6,111 bases of DNA from an uncultured Fibrobacterota bacterium (lineage in GTDB: Bacteria; Fibrobacterota; Chitinivibrionia; Chitinivibrionales; CAIOZP01), in NCBI GenBank assembly GCA_903862805.1, contig CAIOZP010000666.1, positions 1-6,111 on the forward strand. The letters run 5' to 3'. Below, one piece after another: positions 4,651-6,111 of this stretch. Position numbers and translations under genes: made by a program. Each line of letters begins with the position of its first letter. The first letter of the stretch is position 1. The notes under the pieces are model-generated. The model was not told the origin of the DNA. It searched no databases and saw nothing but the letters and a program-made list of their open reading frames with translations.

Positions 4651-5798
4651 TGGGATAGAATATCGCAGACCGAATCGAGCTGACTTGTCGAGAGACCTGC
4701 ATGAAGCGAGAGTCGCACGCGGGATGTTCCCTCAGGAACAGTTGGCGGACGAATCGCAGGAGCCTTGACGCCATGCGACAAAAGAAACCGTGAAAGATTC
4801 AGTGCGGTTTGCGGATCTCCACAGGCGATCGGGATTATCTGCGAAATACTTGGCTTTGTATCGAATCCGATCCCGTTGATCTTTCTGCGCAAATATTCCG
4901 ATTTGTCAAGCACCGCCTTGCCGGTTTCCGGATGATTTCTGATGTGCTTGACAGATGCGAGATCGAAGGCAAGAACCGAATGCGGAAGCGAAGTCGCATA
5001 AATGAAACTCCGTGCATGGTTGAGTATGTGCGAACGCAGCCACGAAGCACCTGCGAAAAATCCGCCGAGTCCGCCAACAGCTTTCGAGAGTGTTCCCATG
5101 CGAATCTCAACACGATCTTCAACACCTGCCGCTTCGCAAAGCCCCGATGCGCGATTGCCGAATATTCCGGCGGAATGCGCTTCATCGAGCATTACAAGCG
5201 CCCCGTATTTGTCGGCGAGACCGCAAATAACGGCAAGCGGCGCGCAATCTCCATCCATCGAAAAAACCGCGTCGGTGACGATCAGTTTCTCTTTTGTGTT
5301 CGATGCGGTGAGAAGCGCCTCTAAATGATTCATGTCACAATGTTTATATCTCGAAAACTTTGCCCGTGATAATTGAATGCCGTCGTAGATGGATGCGTGG
5401 TTGAATTTGTCGCAGAATACCTCGGTATCGCGACCGCATACCGCTTGGATTATACCGATATTTGCAGAGTATCCGCCGTTGAATACCAGCGCTGATTCAC
5501 TTTGTTTCCACAGTGCAATTTCATTTTCAAGTTCGTCATAAAGCGGACTTGATACAGAAACAAGTCGGCTTGCTCCATTGCCGCCAATTGACAAAGGGAG
5601 AAATGATCCGGCAGCGTTTTGAACATCCTGATTTTGATGAAGACCGAGATAGCTATTTGTGGAGAGATCGATCTGCTTAGAATTGTGAATATGCGAAGGC
5701 GTATGACGAAGAAGTCCTGAACGTTCCCTTTTTGCAAGGTCATTGCGCAGTCTGGCAATCAGTGGTTTACCGTTTTGTGCTGTTTCAGGAAATATCAT
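4632..5798 (-). CDS. bioF: 8-amino-7-oxononanoate synthase
   Basis: A PLP-dependent enzyme of the alpha-oxoamine synthase family that condenses a pimeloyl thioester with L-alanine to give 8-amino-7-oxononanoate (KAPA), the first ring-carbon step of biotin synthesis, in the cytoplasm. Numbered from the ATG at 5798 (388 residues), it shows the glycine-rich GGNGASRL at 72-79, His134 in NHAS, DEAHSAG from Asp205, the PLP lysine Lys239 in TLSKAVGG, and the C-terminal IRPPTVPEGTSRVRLS at 349-364 that is typical of BioF. The E. coli enzyme is 384 residues, so this start fits. An in-frame ATG at 5828 would add 10 residues and lacks a Shine-Dalgarno site. The start overlaps the upstream STAS-like gene by 14 bases, and the end overlaps the esterase gene, so translation is probably coupled. 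Other bio genes (A, B, C, D) are not in the window. Confidence 0.95.
   Translation of the reverse strand: MIFPETAQNGKPLIARLRNDLAKRERSGLLRHTPSHIHNSKQIDLSTNSYLGLHQNQDVQNAAGSFLPLSIGGNGASRLVSVSSPLYDELENEIALWKQSESALVFNGGYSANIGIIQAVCGRDTEVFCDKFNHASIYDGIQLSRAKFSRYKHCDMNHLEALLTASNTKEKLIVTDAVFSMDGDCAPLAVICGLADKYGALVMLDEAHSAGIFGNRASGLCEAAGVEDRVEIRMGTLSKAVGGLGGFFAGASWLRSHILNHARSFIYATSLPHSVLAFDLASVKHIRNHPETGKAVLDKSEYLRRKINGIGFDTKPSISQIIPIACGDPQTALNLSRFLLSHGVKAPAIRPPTVPEGTSRVRLSLHAGLSTSQLDSVCDILSQWKDSN
4643..4648 (-). promoter_or_regulatory. Shine-Dalgarno GGAAAG favouring a TTG start for the esterase gene
   Basis: GGAAAG lies 7 bases upstream of a TTG at 4635-4633 in the esterase frame. That TTG overlaps the last base of the preceding sense codon and the first two bases of the bioF stop as TTGA, a common coupled start. 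The competing ATG at 4650 has only CTATCCCA upstream. This site decides between a 214- and a 209-residue product. Confidence 0.5.
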
Positions 5799-6111
5799 GA
5801 AACAGCCATTCTTCAGCTTCGGCCTCATTATGGAAGGTCATGAGGCTTTTATCGTTTGTCAGCACGATATAAGTGTGCAGTAACAGCTTTTTAATCCCGT
5901 CAATTCCAACAAGAGCCGATCTGATCTGCTTTCCTGACATCATGTTTTTTTTGGCTCCAGCGATCCTGTGAACAAAATTTTTGTCTATTGGTGCGCCAGT
6001 ATAATTCGTAAGTATGCGAACCGTATCCAATGGAATATCGTGAACGAGCTGTCTGAACTTTCCAAACAATACAGCGAGGTCTGCTTCGTTTTTTGCACCT
6101 CGGTAGTCAAC
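5785..6111 (-). CDS. SpoIIAA/STAS-like domain protein, N-terminus beyond the window
   Basis: The frame is open to the right edge, so at least 108 residues are seen and the true start lies outside. The visible part begins VDYRGAKNEADLAVLF and ends with AEEWLFHDIS. The pattern matches the short STAS/SpoIIAA-like proteins: an early D-[YF]-R-G strand, a region near TNYTGAPID, then ALVGIDGIKKLLLHTY, then a strand with MTFHNEAEAEEWL, where eA-x-x-WL closes the domain. These cytoplasmic domains have an alpha/beta fold related to anti-sigma factor antagonists, but most free-standing members have no known role. The family call is from pattern memory. Its TGA stop lies inside the bioF start region (14-base overlap), so it is probably in one operon with the biotin genes. 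Confidence 0.68.
   Translation of the reverse strand, partial: VDYRGAKNEADLAVLFGKFRQLVHDIPLDTVRILTNYTGAPIDKNFVHRIAGAKKNMMSGKQIRSALVGIDGIKKLLLHTYIVLTNDKSLMTFHNEAEAEEWLFHDIS

Noticed and set aside
4809..5324. A 171-codon plus-strand frame
   Set aside because: It lies entirely antisense to the well-supported bioF gene and resembles no protein family; it is a shadow frame.
5799..5828. Longer bioF start at 5828
   Set aside because: No ribosome site upstream (the sequence there is CCTTCC), and the overlap with the STAS-like gene would grow to 44 bases.
1..6111. tRNA, rRNA, CRISPR array or insertion sequence
   Set aside because: No cloverleaf-like arms, no regularly spaced direct repeats and no transposase motifs were seen on either strand.

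Overview
The window looks like ordinary bacterial chromosome from a Gram-negative organism. An outer-membrane beta-barrel C-terminus that ends in an aromatic residue is present, genes are tightly packed with overlapping starts and stops, and Shine-Dalgarno sites are recognisable. TGA is the commonest stop codon here, so the standard bacterial code applies. I cannot fix the phylum from sequence alone.

Layout, left to right. (1) 1-237, + strand: the 3' end of an outer-membrane beta-barrel gene, resembling the PorV/UPF0164-type barrels. (2) 253-606, - strand, convergent with it: panD, aspartate 1-decarboxylase (beta-alanine for pantothenate and CoA). (3) 607-1090: a 484-base stretch without a convincing gene. 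It contains a GC-rich, hairpin-forming segment that may be a dispersed repeat or terminator, and one weak 39-codon ORF. (4) 1091-6111, - strand: a co-directional run transcribed right to left. In transcription order it holds a partial SpoIIAA/STAS-like protein, bioF, a BioH/BioG-like esterase, rimO, a small two-helix membrane protein, a nucleoside/guanine deaminase, and a two-helix plus beta-rich protein resembling the Cap15 (S-2TMbeta) effector of CBASS.

The first five genes of that run are tightly linked: STAS-like/bioF overlap, bioF/esterase overlap, a 62-base gap to rimO, then a 4-base ATGA overlap from the full-length rimO frame into the small membrane protein. BioF and the esterase belong together: the esterase would release pimeloyl-ACP from its methyl ester, and BioF condenses pimeloyl thioester with alanine in biotin synthesis. 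RimO modifies ribosomal protein S12. The deaminase and the Cap15-like gene follow after gaps of 48 and 88 bases and may be transcribed separately.

Two observations stand out. First, the rimO frame is interrupted by one in-frame TGA in the middle of its TRAM domain. The remaining 32 codons are intact, still match the family, and end exactly in the ATGA junction with the next gene. This points to a very recent nonsense mutation, a sequence error, or readthrough. Second, the Cap15-like protein has no CD-NTase cyclase within the window, so it is either an orphan or works outside a classical CBASS operon. I did not find a clearly new multi-gene system.
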